A DNA stretch of 25,274 nt, taken from positions 1-25,274 of the forward strand of contig NZ_SRRZ01000116.1 of assembly GCF_013179805.1 (NCBI RefSeq), read 5' to 3'. Under the pieces are notes generated by a model that saw only the letters and a list, made by a program, of their open reading frames with translations, had not been told where the DNA came from and did not search any database. Made by a program: the position numbers and the translations under genes. The DNA comes from Microcoleus asticus IPMA8. Its GTDB lineage: Bacteria; Cyanobacteriota; Cyanobacteriia; Cyanobacteriales; Microcoleaceae. Shown here piece after piece: positions 14,316 through 22,657 of this stretch. Positions within the stretch are counted from its first letter, which is position 1. The number at the start of each line of letters is the position of its first letter.

Positions 14316-15743
14316 TTAACCTTTCTGCGCCCAATCCTTCGCCCAATTCAAGTTTTGCATAACTTCTTTCAATGTCGCCGCTTCTGAATACAGCCGCAAC
14401 ACCGGTTCTGTTCCGCTAAACCGAATTAACAGCCAACTTCCGTCAGCCAAGCGGAATTTATATCCGTCAACTTTGTTGCAATCTACAACTCCTTTGCCGG
14501 CAATTTCTGTTAAAGGTTGATTTTGCAGCAGCGACAGCAAACGCGACCTTTCTTCCATGTTTGCTAAGTGCAAGTCGATTCTGTCATAAGCTGAAGTAAA
14601 GCTGGTTTCTTGTTGCAGTCGGCTGTAAATTTCGCTTAAGTCTTCCCCAGATTTGACAACTGCTTCTAACAAGTACAGCGCTGACAGCAAAGCATCTCGT
14701 TCGGGAATGTGCGTACCGTAGCCAATTCCTCCTGATTCTTCGCCACCGACTAAGACTTGGGTGGTTAACATTCGATCGGCTATATACTTGTAACCGATCG
14801 GCGTTTCAAATAAAGGCAAGCTGTACAGCTTGGCAATTTTGGGAATTATGTCTGAACCGCTGACTGTTTTGATGACTTCCCCGGTCAAGCCGCGCCGTTT
14901 TGCTAAATGTTCGATTAATATGGGAACTAGGATTTGTGAACTGAGAAAGTTGCCACTAGAGTCAACGGCTGCAATTCGATCGCTATCTCCGTCAAATACA
15001 AATCCGATCGACAAACCAGAATTTTTTCGCTGGTGAGTGCGCATCACCCGGAATAACTTCGACAGGTAGCGCGGCAAAGGTTCCGGTGCACCGCCGCCAA
15101 ACAGCGGATCTCGATCGCTGTTGACTTCATGTACCGGAACTTCTAAAATTTGAGCTAATCCTCCGGCGGCAGCACCGTGCATTACATCTACAAATACTGT
15201 AATTTTGCCGCTGGCGATCGCTTCTTTAATCGCCTCAATATCTACCATTTCCCGCAAGGTTTTGCAGTAAGCCGGCCAAGGATTGAAATTCTCCAATTTG
15301 CCGGGAGTTGCTGAAAGTGCCGCCGGATTTTCGAGTTTTTCTTCTATTTGTTGAGTAACTTCGGGCGAAACTGAACCGCCAAATCCGCCCTTGACTTTTA
15401 ACCCTAAATATGCACCGGGATTGTGGCTGGCTGTCAGGACGATCGCACCCAAAGCATTTAATTGTTTGGCAGCTAAACTGAAAGCTGGAGTAGGAGCGTA
15501 GGATTCGCTCAGCAGCACGTCAAATCCTGCCTTTTGGACGGCAACAGCCGCTGTTTTGGCAAATTCTTCAGCCAGAAATCGGCGGTCGTGACCGACAATT
15601 ACGGTACCGCTGCTGCCATCGCTGCCGCCGGTTTGTGCGAGAACTTGTGCCGCTAGGGGAGCGACTAAGGCCACGCGATCGAATGTAAAATCGTCAGCAA
15701 TTATGCCGCGCCAGCCATCTGTACCGAATTTAATAGGATTCAT
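14316..15743 (-). CDS. Phosphoglucomutase/phosphomannomutase family protein
   Basis: This is a 475-residue alpha-D-phosphohexomutase that interconverts hexose 1- and 6-phosphates and so feeds glycogen and cell-wall sugars. Family landmarks are KFGTDGWRGIIADDF at the N-terminus, the phosphoserine loop TASHNPG (S106), the magnesium loop DGDSDR (251-256), the sugar-specificity loop GGEESGGIGYG, and the C-terminal phosphate-binding RFSGTEPVLRLY. All four domains appear complete. It is closer to the bacterial PGM/PMM group of about 475 residues than to the longer Pgm type, and glucose versus mannose preference cannot be decided here. No clear ribosome site precedes the ATG. Confidence 0.92.
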   Translation of the reverse strand: MNPIKFGTDGWRGIIADDFTFDRVALVAPLAAQVLAQTGGSDGSSGTVIVGHDRRFLAEEFAKTAAVAVQKAGFDVLLSESYAPTPAFSLAAKQLNALGAIVLTASHNPGAYLGLKVKGGFGGSVSPEVTQQIEEKLENPAALSATPGKLENFNPWPAYCKTLREMVDIEAIKEAIASGKITVFVDVMHGAAAGGLAQILEVPVHEVNSDRDPLFGGGAPEPLPRYLSKLFRVMRTHQRKNSGLSIGFVFDGDSDRIAAVDSSGNFLSSQILVPILIEHLAKRRGLTGEVIKTVSGSDIIPKIAKLYSLPLFETPIGYKYIADRMLTTQVLVGGEESGGIGYGTHIPERDALLSALYLLEAVVKSGEDLSEIYSRLQQETSFTSAYDRIDLHLANMEERSRLLSLLQNQPLTEIAGKGVVDCNKVDGYKFRLADGSWLLIRFSGTEPVLRLYSEAATLKEVMQNLNWAKDWAQKG

Positions 15744-15802
15744 TAGTCACAAGTCATGAGTCACCCGTCTATTTTATGGGTTTATCAGTCGATCGTCATC
15801 GG

Positions 15803-15840
15803 ATTTTAGATTTTAGATTTTAGATTTTAGATTTTAGATT
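15803..15840 (+). repeat. Heptamer tandem array ATTTTAG
   Basis: Five exact units plus ATT are present. It lies in the gap between folE and the phosphomutase gene, about 60 bases upstream of the phosphomutase start. Confidence 0.93.
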
Positions 15841-15914
15841 GCGACTGCGGATGAATCTGGGGGCTAGTGACCAAATTGCTCGATCGTTAGCCACCAGGAA
15901 AAAAGTGATTGGCT

Positions 15915-15960
15915 GGCTAATAACTAATGGCTAATGACTAATGACTAATGACTAATGATT
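15915..15960 (-). repeat. Heptamer tandem array ATTAGTC (inverted), touching the folE stop
   Basis: Six units on the plus strand read GGCTAAT, AACTAAT, GGCTAAT, then three GACTAAT, followed by GATT. On the minus strand this is the ATTAGTC heptamer of the array at 1698, in opposite orientation. Two bases of the folE stop codon lie inside the array, so the repeat borders the coding region exactly. Confidence 0.92.
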
Positions 15961-16693
15961 AAAAGAATGCCGGTTGGTGGCGGAGCAAATTCAGGAATTC
16001 TTCGCGAGTTTTCTGTTCCTCTTGAAACACGCCCAACATGGCACTCGTAACCGTCCAAGCACCGGGTTTTTGCACACCCCGCATCGTCATGCACATATGG
16101 CTGGCTTCCATTACTACAGCCACTCCCTTCGGTTCCAATATTGTCTGAACTGCTTCGGCAATTTGGCGTGTCAAACGTTCTTGCACCTGCAACCGGCGGC
16201 TGTACATCTCGGCAATTCTGGCTAATTTGCTCAGTCCCACTACTTTTTGGTTGGGAATGTAAGCGATGTGAACTCGGCCCATAAACGGCAGCATATGGTG
16301 TTCGCACATACTGAATACGCTGATATCTCGCACCAGTACCATTTCGTTGTGGCCTTCGTCAAAGATAGCGCCGTTGAGGAGTTCTTCGAGGGATTGACTG
16401 TAGCCGCTGGTGAGAAACCGCATTGCTTCTGCTACCCGCTTTGGGGTTTTGAGCAATCCTTCGCGTTCGGGATCTTCTCCTACTCCCAGCAGCATTGTCC
16501 GAACGGCGGCCATCATTTCTTCCTGGCCTACTTCTGAGGGTACGGGTACGTTGGATTCTTGACCGTTCGAGGAATTGCGATCTGGTCGAGTGGGGATGCG
16601 CGGGGTGTTGTTGTCTGCGGTTTCTGAAAGTTTCATGCTGTCAGTCGAGGTTGAGTTCGAGCCATTGGAATCGGTGGAAGATGCAATTGTCAT
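15959..16693 (-). CDS. folE: GTP cyclohydrolase I
   Basis: This enzyme (EC 3.5.4.16) converts GTP to 7,8-dihydroneopterin triphosphate for folate and pterin synthesis. I take the ATG at 16693, giving 244 residues. A longer frame from 16756 would encode a heptamer array (its N-terminus is repeat-derived), so it is rejected. The first 60 residues are Ser/Thr/Asn-rich and probably disordered. Catalytic zinc ligands are C130 and H133 in FSMCEHHMLPF and C201 in SHMCMTMRG. The FolE motif IAYIPNQKVVGLSKLARI and the ending RHQPAFF are intact. It is last in the ado-aar-accA-SDR-folE order; a 124-base gap follows the SDR gene. Confidence 0.94.
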   Translation of the reverse strand: MTIASSTDSNGSNSTSTDSMKLSETADNNTPRIPTRPDRNSSNGQESNVPVPSEVGQEEMMAAVRTMLLGVGEDPEREGLLKTPKRVAEAMRFLTSGYSQSLEELLNGAIFDEGHNEMVLVRDISVFSMCEHHMLPFMGRVHIAYIPNQKVVGLSKLARIAEMYSRRLQVQERLTRQIAEAVQTILEPKGVAVVMEASHMCMTMRGVQKPGAWTVTSAMLGVFQEEQKTREEFLNLLRHQPAFF

Positions 16694-16713
16694 AAAAAGT
16701 TGATGTGAGGGTG

Positions 16714-16748
16714 AATCGATTTTCGATTTTCGATTTTCGATTTTCGAT
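16714..16748 (+). repeat. Heptamer tandem array TTTCGAT
   Basis: There are five units (AATCGAT then four TTTCGAT), equivalent to ATTTTCG in another register. It lies 20 bases upstream of the folE start in the folE leader. Confidence 0.93.
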
Positions 16749-16817
16749 AGGGGCATATAGCTAGAGATTCAAAGATTGTTGAATTCGATAAAAATCCAGC
16801 AGTCTCAAATCTCAAGT

Positions 16818-17543
16818 TCACAAAACTCCTGCGTTGGACATGAGGGTGATTTCTTCAATTACTGCACTTGCTGGCAACTGAACTGCGTGCAGAATTGATT
16901 GGGCGACGATTTCTGGGGTTAACATGGCGCTGCGATCGAAGTCGGATTGCACGGTGTTTGTGTCCCACATGGGAGTGTTGACAGAACCCGGACAGATAGC
17001 TGTTACCCGAATTCCGCGAGCCCGTTCTTCGGCGGCTAAGGTTTTAGACAAAGCCATGAGACCGAATTTGCTGACGCAGTAGGGTCCCCAGTTGGGGAAG
17101 GTTTGGATGCCGGCGATCGAGGAAACGTTGATGATGATTCCCGATCCGCGATCGCGCATGGACGGCAAAACTCCTAGAATGCACTGCCAAACGCTAGTAA
17201 GATTGAGGTCTAGAACGTTCTGCCAGTCGGCTAGGGACGTTTCCGTCAAGGAGCCGGTGTAGCCCATACCCGCGCTGTTGACCAGGATATCTACGGCACC
17301 CAATTGAGCTGCGATCGCGCTGATGCTGCTTTGCACTTGCTCAATTTTTGCCAAGTCTAAGGGATAAGCTTCTGCTTTCACTCCGACTTCTCGGGCTGCT
17401 GCGGCAACGGCTTCTAAGTTTTCCGACTCTCGGCTAACTAAGGCCAGATTTATGCCCTCGGCGGCGAACGCTAGAGCCGTCGCTTTGCCAATACCGCTGC
17501 TGGCTCCGGTAATCAGAGCCTGCTTTGTTGTTGGATGGTTCAT
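16818..17543 (-). CDS. Short-chain dehydrogenase/reductase (SDR)
   Basis: This encodes a 241-residue classical SDR, an NAD(P)H-dependent oxidoreductase. The cofactor motif TGASSGIG is at 12-19, NSAG at 89-92, the catalytic Asn is N114, Ser is in INVSSIAG (141-142), and Tyr155 and Lys159 are in GPYCVSKFG. All active-site residues are present. It resembles FabG-like 3-oxoacyl reductases, but the substrate is unknown. AGGA lies six bases before the ATG. Position between accA and folE near the alkane genes is, as I recall, conserved in many cyanobacteria and hints at a lipid or aldehyde role; that remains inference. Confidence 0.9.
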   Translation of the reverse strand: MNHPTTKQALITGASSGIGKATALAFAAEGINLALVSRESENLEAVAAAAREVGVKAEAYPLDLAKIEQVQSSISAIAAQLGAVDILVNSAGMGYTGSLTETSLADWQNVLDLNLTSVWQCILGVLPSMRDRGSGIIINVSSIAGIQTFPNWGPYCVSKFGLMALSKTLAAEERARGIRVTAICPGSVNTPMWDTNTVQSDFDRSAMLTPEIVAQSILHAVQLPASAVIEEITLMSNAGVL

Positions 17544-17726
17544 TCAGTGTCCTAATACTTTCGCTCGGCAAATCCCTCAAGCGTTGCAGCTTTCTTCGGC
17601 AAATTAGAAAGCTGTCTGCTGCGGGTGAGTACAGTTAATTATGAGATAAACATTAAGAACTGTTAAGCCGGTGTCACCTGAAAAATTATAACACTGCTGA
17701 CTGATCCGCAGAATAATGAGCTGTGA

Positions 17727-17764
17727 GTTATGAGTTTAAAGTTAAGAGATTTTTAACTCATAAC
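17727..17764. terminator. Possible hairpin after accA
   Basis: GTTATGAGTT (17727-17736) pairs perfectly with AACTCATAAC (17755-17764), 22 bases beyond the accA stop on the transcribed side. The strand has no long T-run, so it may be an RNA-stabilising stem or a repeat rather than a true terminator. Confidence 0.35.
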
Positions 17765-17786
17765 TGATAACTGTGAATCGATCGGC

Positions 17787-18767
17787 TCAAGCAGAAATTT
17801 CTGTGAATACACCGATGTCGCGAAACTTTTGATACCGGAGCTGGCGCCGCTGCTGACCCGTAAGCTGTGTCAGTTCTGCTAGGTTTTCCAACAAAGCTTG
17901 TTTGAGTATGGATGCAGCTTTGAGGGGATTCGAGTGAGCGCCGCCGACCGGCTCGGGTACTATTTGATCGAGAACGCCGAGGTTCTTCAAATCCCAGGAA
18001 GTGATTTTAAGCGCTTCTGCGGCTAAGTTAGCTTTGCCAGAGTCTTTCCAGAGAATGGCGGCACAAGCTTCGGGGGTGGCGACGGTGTAGACGGAATGTT
18101 CCAACATCAACAGCCGCTCGCCGACGCCGATGCCCAAGGCGCCACCGGAACCGCCTTCGCCGATGACGGTACAAATAATGGGAACGTTGAGGCGAAACAT
18201 TTCTCGGAGGTTACAGGCGATCGCCTCTCCCTGTCCTAGCTGTTCTGCTTCTAAGCCCGCCCAAGCTCCCGGAGTGTCGATAAAAGTGAAAATTGGCATT
18301 CCGAAGCGCTCGGCGTGTTCCATCAACCGCAGGGCCTTGCGGTAGCCGCCGGGAGCCGCCATGCCGAAGTTGCGGGCGATATTGTCTTTAGTGTCGCGCC
18401 CTTTTTGATGGCCGATTATGACTGTGGGAAGCCCGTCTATGCGGGCAATTCCGCCGACGAGGGCCGGGTCGTCTCCGCCGCGCCGATCGCCGTGAAGCTC
18501 GATCCACTCGTCGCTAATTGCCTGAATGTAATCGAGGGTACTGGGGCGGCGCGGGTGACGGGCGAGTTGCAGACGCTGCATGGGGGACAAGCTGCTGAAA
18601 ATCTCTTGTCGCAGTTGGGTTGAGCGAGCTTCGAGTTTGCGAATTTCGTCGGTGACATCTACGCTGTTTTCTTCGGCGAGTTGGCGAATCTGGTGAATTC
18701 GGGTTTCTAGTTCCGCCAGCGGCTTTTCAAAATCTAGGAGTAGTGGTTTGCGGTCGGGGTTTGCCAC
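17787..18767 (-). CDS. accA: Acetyl-CoA carboxylase carboxyltransferase subunit alpha
   Basis: This 326-residue subunit of acetyl-CoA carboxylase pairs with AccD to move the carboxyl group from biotin to acetyl-CoA, making malonyl-CoA, the first committed step of fatty acid synthesis. Family signatures are LDFEKPLAELETRIHQIR at the N-terminus, DDPALVGGIARIDG, the oxyanion-hole region FIDTPGAWAG and GEGGSGGALGIGVGER. The start is GTG with a weak ribosome site. It lies downstream of aar on the same strand after a gap of 541 bases, large enough for its own promoter. The placement fits precursor supply for the adjacent alkane pathway. Confidence 0.96.
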   Translation of the reverse strand: MANPDRKPLLLDFEKPLAELETRIHQIRQLAEENSVDVTDEIRKLEARSTQLRQEIFSSLSPMQRLQLARHPRRPSTLDYIQAISDEWIELHGDRRGGDDPALVGGIARIDGLPTVIIGHQKGRDTKDNIARNFGMAAPGGYRKALRLMEHAERFGMPIFTFIDTPGAWAGLEAEQLGQGEAIACNLREMFRLNVPIICTVIGEGGSGGALGIGVGERLLMLEHSVYTVATPEACAAILWKDSGKANLAAEALKITSWDLKNLGVLDQIVPEPVGGAHSNPLKAASILKQALLENLAELTQLTGQQRRQLRYQKFRDIGVFTEISA

Positions 18768-19308
18768 GCTGATAATTTCTATAGGGTTTTAAGGTTTTGT
18801 CGATCGACTATTTCCAGATCCTACCCTGTCAGGTGATGCTGAAAAAGAGGGGAAATTTGGAAATTTGGAAGTTTTGAACTATCCTTTGCTTAGTAATCTT
18901 GTTGATAACCAGAGGATTGAGCCTCGTTTTTTGCTATACTATTTTTGCTTGCTTCTGAGTTTTACGCGCATATTTCCCAGCGCCCCTGGGTTCTCCACCG
19001 CCACAAAAGACCTAACCCTGCTGAACTGTTCCCAAGTCCAAAAAGTGACAGCAGCGCGATCGATCTCACCTCTACGGAAGCTTTAACAGCCCTGTCTGTA
19101 TTAGCTGTTGTCGCCGACCATCAAATATCAAAAAAAAGACAAACTCTTGTCGCGAATACCCTGGGCTGGTTGAGAACTAAACACAACTTTTATTTTCGTC
19201 GTGCGATCGGACATAATGTTAACGGTTAACTGTTAAGTCTCTAAAAAAAAGTTACTGGTTATTATCAGAAAAACTTTCCTCAATAACCAATAACCGCAAC
19301 AAATCACA
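18768..19308. other. Gap between aar and accA
   Basis: No gene I trust lies in these 541 bases. Open frames on the plus strand (18865-19229) have no ribosome site and look random in composition. A repeated AAATTTGG motif is seen near 18850. Near the aar end, GGTTATT (19257-19263) and AATAACC (19282-19288) could form a weak stem. The accA promoter presumably lies near 18780-18860, where GTCGATCGAC forms a short palindrome, but I could not define it. Confidence 0.5.
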
Positions 19309-20331
19309 TCAAAATGACATTAAAGGTCGGAAACCGTGTTTAACTGAAATCTCGCCGATTTGCTCCATTTTTTCGACAGTAATTTGATTCCGTCCCCAAG
19401 AAAAATTGGTATACAATTTTTCAAATTCCAGCAGCATTGATTCGGCAAAACAGGCAAACAACTGTCGGCCCGGTACATCCATATTTACAATCTTCATAAT
19501 TTTCCACTCAATATCGAGGGAATGCTCCACAATGCCGCCATTGAGTACGTAAATTTCGGGATGCTGAACCTGAGTTGCCAGATTTTTCGGATAGCCACCG
19601 TCAATCAATAAACAGGGTTGCTTCAATGTCTTGGGGTCAATTTCTACTCCCTTTGGCATACTGGCTACCCACACTACAATATCCGCTTGGGGCAGGGCTT
19701 CTTCCAAATCCAAGATTTTGCCTCGCCCCAATTCCGATTGCAAATCTTGCAATCGTTCTTTGTCGCGGGCAATGAGCAACAATTCTGCTACATTTGTTTT
19801 AAGATTGAGCCACCGACACACCGCACTGCCAATATCCCCAGTAGCACCGCAAACCGCTACAGTGGCTTTTGAAAGTTCTATTCCCAATTTTGGGGCTGCT
19901 TCTTCTACTTGACGGCAGAGGATGTAAGCCGTGTGAGTGTTACCAGTGGTGAAGCGTTCAAATTCCAACTTGAGATTGCGAATTTGCTTAATTTGCTGCA
20001 AGTTGAAAGTCTCAAAAATGATTGAAGAAAAGCCGCCTAAAGCAGTGATGTTAATCCCGTTTTTTTGAGCGTGTGCCATCGCATTAAGGATTTTGCGAGT
20101 GGCTGCTTTAATCCGGCGAGTGGCTAGCATTTCTGGCAGAAAACAGGACTCCACATAGCGGCCTTCTATTTTTTGTCCAGTGATGCTTGTTACCGTGATA
20201 TGATCGACTATTTGAGGCGGTGCGCTGCACCAAAAATCGAGACCTTGATCGGCATATTCTGGATAGCCCAGCTCGTTAGCTACTGATTGGGCGTGTTCTA
20301 AGCTGGTTAAGTGACCGATTAGACCAAACAT
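19309..20331 (-). CDS. aar: Long-chain acyl-[acyl-carrier-protein] reductase
   Basis: Aar reduces long-chain acyl-ACP (or acyl-CoA) to fatty aldehyde with NADPH, the first step of cyanobacterial alkane biosynthesis. The 340-residue length matches the family (341 in Synechococcus elongatus). The start MFGLIGHLTSLEHAQ is typical. The Rossmann glycine motif GATGDIG is at 162-168, and the catalytic thioester cysteine falls at C294 (FACFAESM), the same number as the characterised enzyme. It lies 150 bases downstream of ado on the same strand, and the two act in sequence. Confidence 0.97.
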   Translation of the reverse strand: MFGLIGHLTSLEHAQSVANELGYPEYADQGLDFWCSAPPQIVDHITVTSITGQKIEGRYVESCFLPEMLATRRIKAATRKILNAMAHAQKNGINITALGGFSSIIFETFNLQQIKQIRNLKLEFERFTTGNTHTAYILCRQVEEAAPKLGIELSKATVAVCGATGDIGSAVCRWLNLKTNVAELLLIARDKERLQDLQSELGRGKILDLEEALPQADIVVWVASMPKGVEIDPKTLKQPCLLIDGGYPKNLATQVQHPEIYVLNGGIVEHSLDIEWKIMKIVNMDVPGRQLFACFAESMLLEFEKLYTNFSWGRNQITVEKMEQIGEISVKHGFRPLMSF

Positions 20332-20348
20332 TAAGTTGTCAAATGAAG

Positions 20349-20371
20349 GAAGATTGAAGATTGAAGATTGA
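20349..20371 (+). repeat. Short heptamer array AGATTGA between ado and aar
   Basis: Three exact AGATTGA units (20351-20371), which can be read as ATTGAAG, lie in the ado-aar intergenic region. They are followed by purine-rich and then very AT-rich sequence (about 20397-20470) with no coding potential. The AT-rich part may hold a second promoter for aar; none is defined here. Confidence 0.8.
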
Positions 20372-20481
20372 AAAATGGAAGAGGGAAGATGGGAAGATTA
20401 AAAATTTATATTTTAAAATGAGGTATCCCATTTTTAATTTTTCATTTTTAATTTTTTTCCCATTCCTTATTTCCTAATTAA

Positions 20482-21174
20482 CTAGGCGGCTAAGCCTTGT
20501 GCTGACATCCGCATGATATCGCGGTTGTTAAAGCCTATGTTGCCTAGGGCTTCGCCGTAGGCAATCATAAAGTCTTCGATTAAAGCGTCTTTTTCCATTC
20601 CTAAAACGCGGGCATCGTCTGCGACAGCGTTTAGCAGTCTCCAGATGATGGGCAGGTTTTGGCGGTTGGCGGCTTCTAGTTCGGCTTTGGATTCCTCAAA
20701 GTGAGCTTGCAGCCAGACTTCCCCAAAGTTGAGGTGGCTGTATTCTTCTTTGACGACGCCTTCGGTGATTTTGCGAGCAAAGTCATCGGCGACGGGGATG
20801 TAGATGTTGTAGGCTGCGATCGCAAAACACTCGATAATTAGCGATTGGATCAGCAAGCAAGTTACAATCTGACCTTGAGCAGCGGCCGTTTGGAAGTTTC
20901 TGTGCAGTTCCGAAAAGAACTCCTTGGCAAATGCCATGTCCGGCGTGACTTTGAGATTCTTGCCGCAAGCTTGGAAGCCTTTCATGTGGCGGTTCTCCAT
21001 CTTGGACAAGCCAACTAACTCTGCTTTTTTGTCAGCCAACAGTTCGGCCAGTGTCAGGTAATTATCGTGAGCTTCTTGTTCGCCTTCAATCACAATGGCG
21101 TTGATGCGGCTGTAAGCATCTTTGTAAGTTTCGGTTTGAAAGTCAATTGTTGGGCTGGCCTCAAGCTGGGGCAT
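20482..21174 (-). CDS. ado: Aldehyde-deformylating oxygenase (alkane synthase)
   Basis: Ado is a ferritin-like di-iron enzyme that cleaves fatty aldehydes to alkanes plus formate, mostly C15 and C17 hydrocarbons stored in cyanobacterial membranes. The 230-residue protein has every iron ligand at the numbering of the Synechococcus elongatus enzyme: E32, E60, H63, E115, E144 and H147 (the last two in KEEYSHLNFGEVW). It begins MPQLEASPTIDFQTETYKDA, typical of the family. GAGGAG lies 11 bases before the ATG. It is the first gene of the ado-aar pair, with a -10-like TATAAT about 113 bases upstream. Confidence 0.97.
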   Translation of the reverse strand: MPQLEASPTIDFQTETYKDAYSRINAIVIEGEQEAHDNYLTLAELLADKKAELVGLSKMENRHMKGFQACGKNLKVTPDMAFAKEFFSELHRNFQTAAAQGQIVTCLLIQSLIIECFAIAAYNIYIPVADDFARKITEGVVKEEYSHLNFGEVWLQAHFEESKAELEAANRQNLPIIWRLLNAVADDARVLGMEKDALIEDFMIAYGEALGNIGFNNRDIMRMSAQGLAA

Positions 21175-21667
21175 AGATATGTAGTCTCCTCATATAAGCT
21201 TGTGGGATGTTTGGAAACCCCTTTAAAATTGGGGGTCAGTGACAGTGCACTTTACCTTTTTTGAACGCACCCCATCTAAATCAGAGATTATAGCTGAGGA
21301 TTCTTTCGACAAAGAACTTTTCTTTGACGCTCCGGGAAAAACTGGCGTCCTCAGCGTGTTTGGCGGACTTTTGCCGTCGAACACTCCAGAAAGACTATCG
21401 CTAGAATGCTATCTATTTACTAATTACTTGAATTAGTCGTTAGTCGATCTTTTGCCCGGAAATAGATGATAGAAATACGGTCTATGTCTCCACCTTTCAT
21501 GGTTTTACAGTACCAACTCTATCTATAACATCATATCCTAACCACAACTTCCTCCCTAGGTACTCCTTCTTTCCCTCTACGACTATTATGTTGTGGTATG
21601 GGAATCTGGGAGGCGATCGGGTTGGAGAACCTCACAGGCTTATTATTTTAGGTTAATTCACAAATTT
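21175..21667. other. Divergent intergenic region between ado and the ABC permease
   Basis: This region of about 490 bases holds the ado promoter and presumably the permease promoter. A 65-codon GTG-started plus-strand frame at 21239-21436 has no ribosome site and is probably not a gene. No repeats stand out. Confidence 0.5.
21287..21292 (-). promoter_or_regulatory. Predicted -10 element of the ado promoter
   Basis: On the minus strand a perfect TATAAT occurs 113 bases upstream of the ado ATG. The -35 region is weak (TCTTTG with 17-base spacing). If used, it gives a leader of about 105 nucleotides. Prediction is from the sequence only. Confidence 0.4.
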
Positions 21668-22486
21668 ATGGGTAAATCCTTTGACAGGTCTCAAGCGCTG
21701 GAATTGCTGAGTTTTATTTTGTTGCTGGCGGGGGCTGCGCTGGTGCTGCTGCCACTGGCTGCTGTATTTTTGGTTTCATTATCACCATCTGGTGTGGGTG
21801 TCAAGGCCACAGACCTGACTTTTGCGAACTATCAGGAGGCTTGGCGACGGGGCAATTTTTTGTTGGCATTCCTTAATTCTACTCTAGTGGCGCTGGCAGT
21901 GACGGGTTTTCAGGTTGTGACTTCTGCTTTGGCCGGTTACGCCTTGGCCAGGCTGAAGTTTCGGGGGCGACAGGCCTTAGTTTTAGGGGTTTTGGCGACG
22001 CTGGTAATTCCGTTTCAGCTTTTGGTGATTCCCATTTTCTTGGTTTTGAAGTGGGGCCATCTGCTGAATACTTACGGGGCGCTGATTTTGCCGACGGCGG
22101 CTAACGGTTTTGGGATTTTTCTGCTGCGCCAGTATTTTATGACTGTTCCGGTAGAGTTGGAGGAGGCGGCAATGCTGGATGGGGCTAACCGCTGGCAGGT
22201 TTTGTGGCAGGTGATGTTACCTTTGGCCCGCCCTGCTTTGGTGACGCTGTTTTTGTTTACGTTTATCGGGGAGTGGAATGATTTGTTTAAGCCGCTGGTG
22301 TTTACGACGCGGCCCGAGTTGCGGACTGTGCAGTTGGTTCTGGCCGAATTTCAGGAACAGTTTACTAGCAGTTGGCAGTTGTTGATGGCTGCGGTGGTAA
22401 TTGGAACTGTACCGGTGGTGTTGTTGTTTTTGACCGGTCAACGACAGTTTATACGGGGGATTGCGGCGACGGGGATTAAGAATTGA
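21668..22486 (+). CDS. Carbohydrate ABC transporter permease (MalG/UgpE type)
   Basis: This inner-membrane permease subunit has about six hydrophobic segments and 272 residues from the ATG at 21668. The EAA loop, which docks the ATPase, is at about residues 165-190: ELEEAAMLDGANRWQVLW followed by LPLARPA. It belongs to the MalG-like family (binding-protein-dependent sugar uptake). An earlier in-frame GTG at 21593 would add 25 residues without membrane or conserved character; ribosome-site evidence is poor for both, so the start is uncertain. No ATPase, binding protein or partner permease lies nearby, so it must act with components encoded elsewhere. The substrate is unknown. Confidence 0.88.
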   Translation: MGKSFDRSQALELLSFILLLAGAALVLLPLAAVFLVSLSPSGVGVKATDLTFANYQEAWRRGNFLLAFLNSTLVALAVTGFQVVTSALAGYALARLKFRGRQALVLGVLATLVIPFQLLVIPIFLVLKWGHLLNTYGALILPTAANGFGIFLLRQYFMTVPVELEEAAMLDGANRWQVLWQVMLPLARPALVTLFLFTFIGEWNDLFKPLVFTTRPELRTVQLVLAEFQEQFTSSWQLLMAAVVIGTVPVVLLFLTGQRQFIRGIAATGIKN

Positions 22487-22538
22487 GTTGAAAATGCTTG
22501 GCAATTAAGTTTGTAGTCATTTGTGGAACCATTCTCAA

Positions 22539-22602
22539 GAACAGGCAAAATGCCTGTTCGACAAATACTAAATATTCTTGAGGAACAGGCATCTTGCCTG
22601 TT
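22539..22602. repeat. Tandem pair of AACAGGCA hairpins
   Basis: GAACAGGCA AAA TGCCTGTTC (22539-22559) and AACAGGCA TCT TGCCTGTT (22584-22602) are two strong stems, each preceded by a TTCT(TG/CA)AG-like stretch. They start 52 bases after the permease stop and may protect or terminate its mRNA. Another stem, GCGATT GA AATCGC, follows at 22641-22654. Confidence 0.75.
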
Positions 22603-22657
22603 GCTGACATTGCTTCCAGATGTGAGTTTGTAGTCACTCGGCGATTGAAATCGCTAC

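Noticed and set aside
16694..16756. N-terminal extension of FolE
   Set aside because: The extra 21 residues come largely from the TTTCGAT heptamer array and do not resemble FolE.
18945..19229. 94-codon plus-strand frame in the aar-accA gap
   Set aside because: No ribosome site, no recognisable motifs, random-looking composition, and opposite strand to the cluster.
21239..21436. 65-codon GTG-started frame upstream of ado
   Set aside because: No ribosome site, and it covers the predicted ado promoter; no family resemblance.
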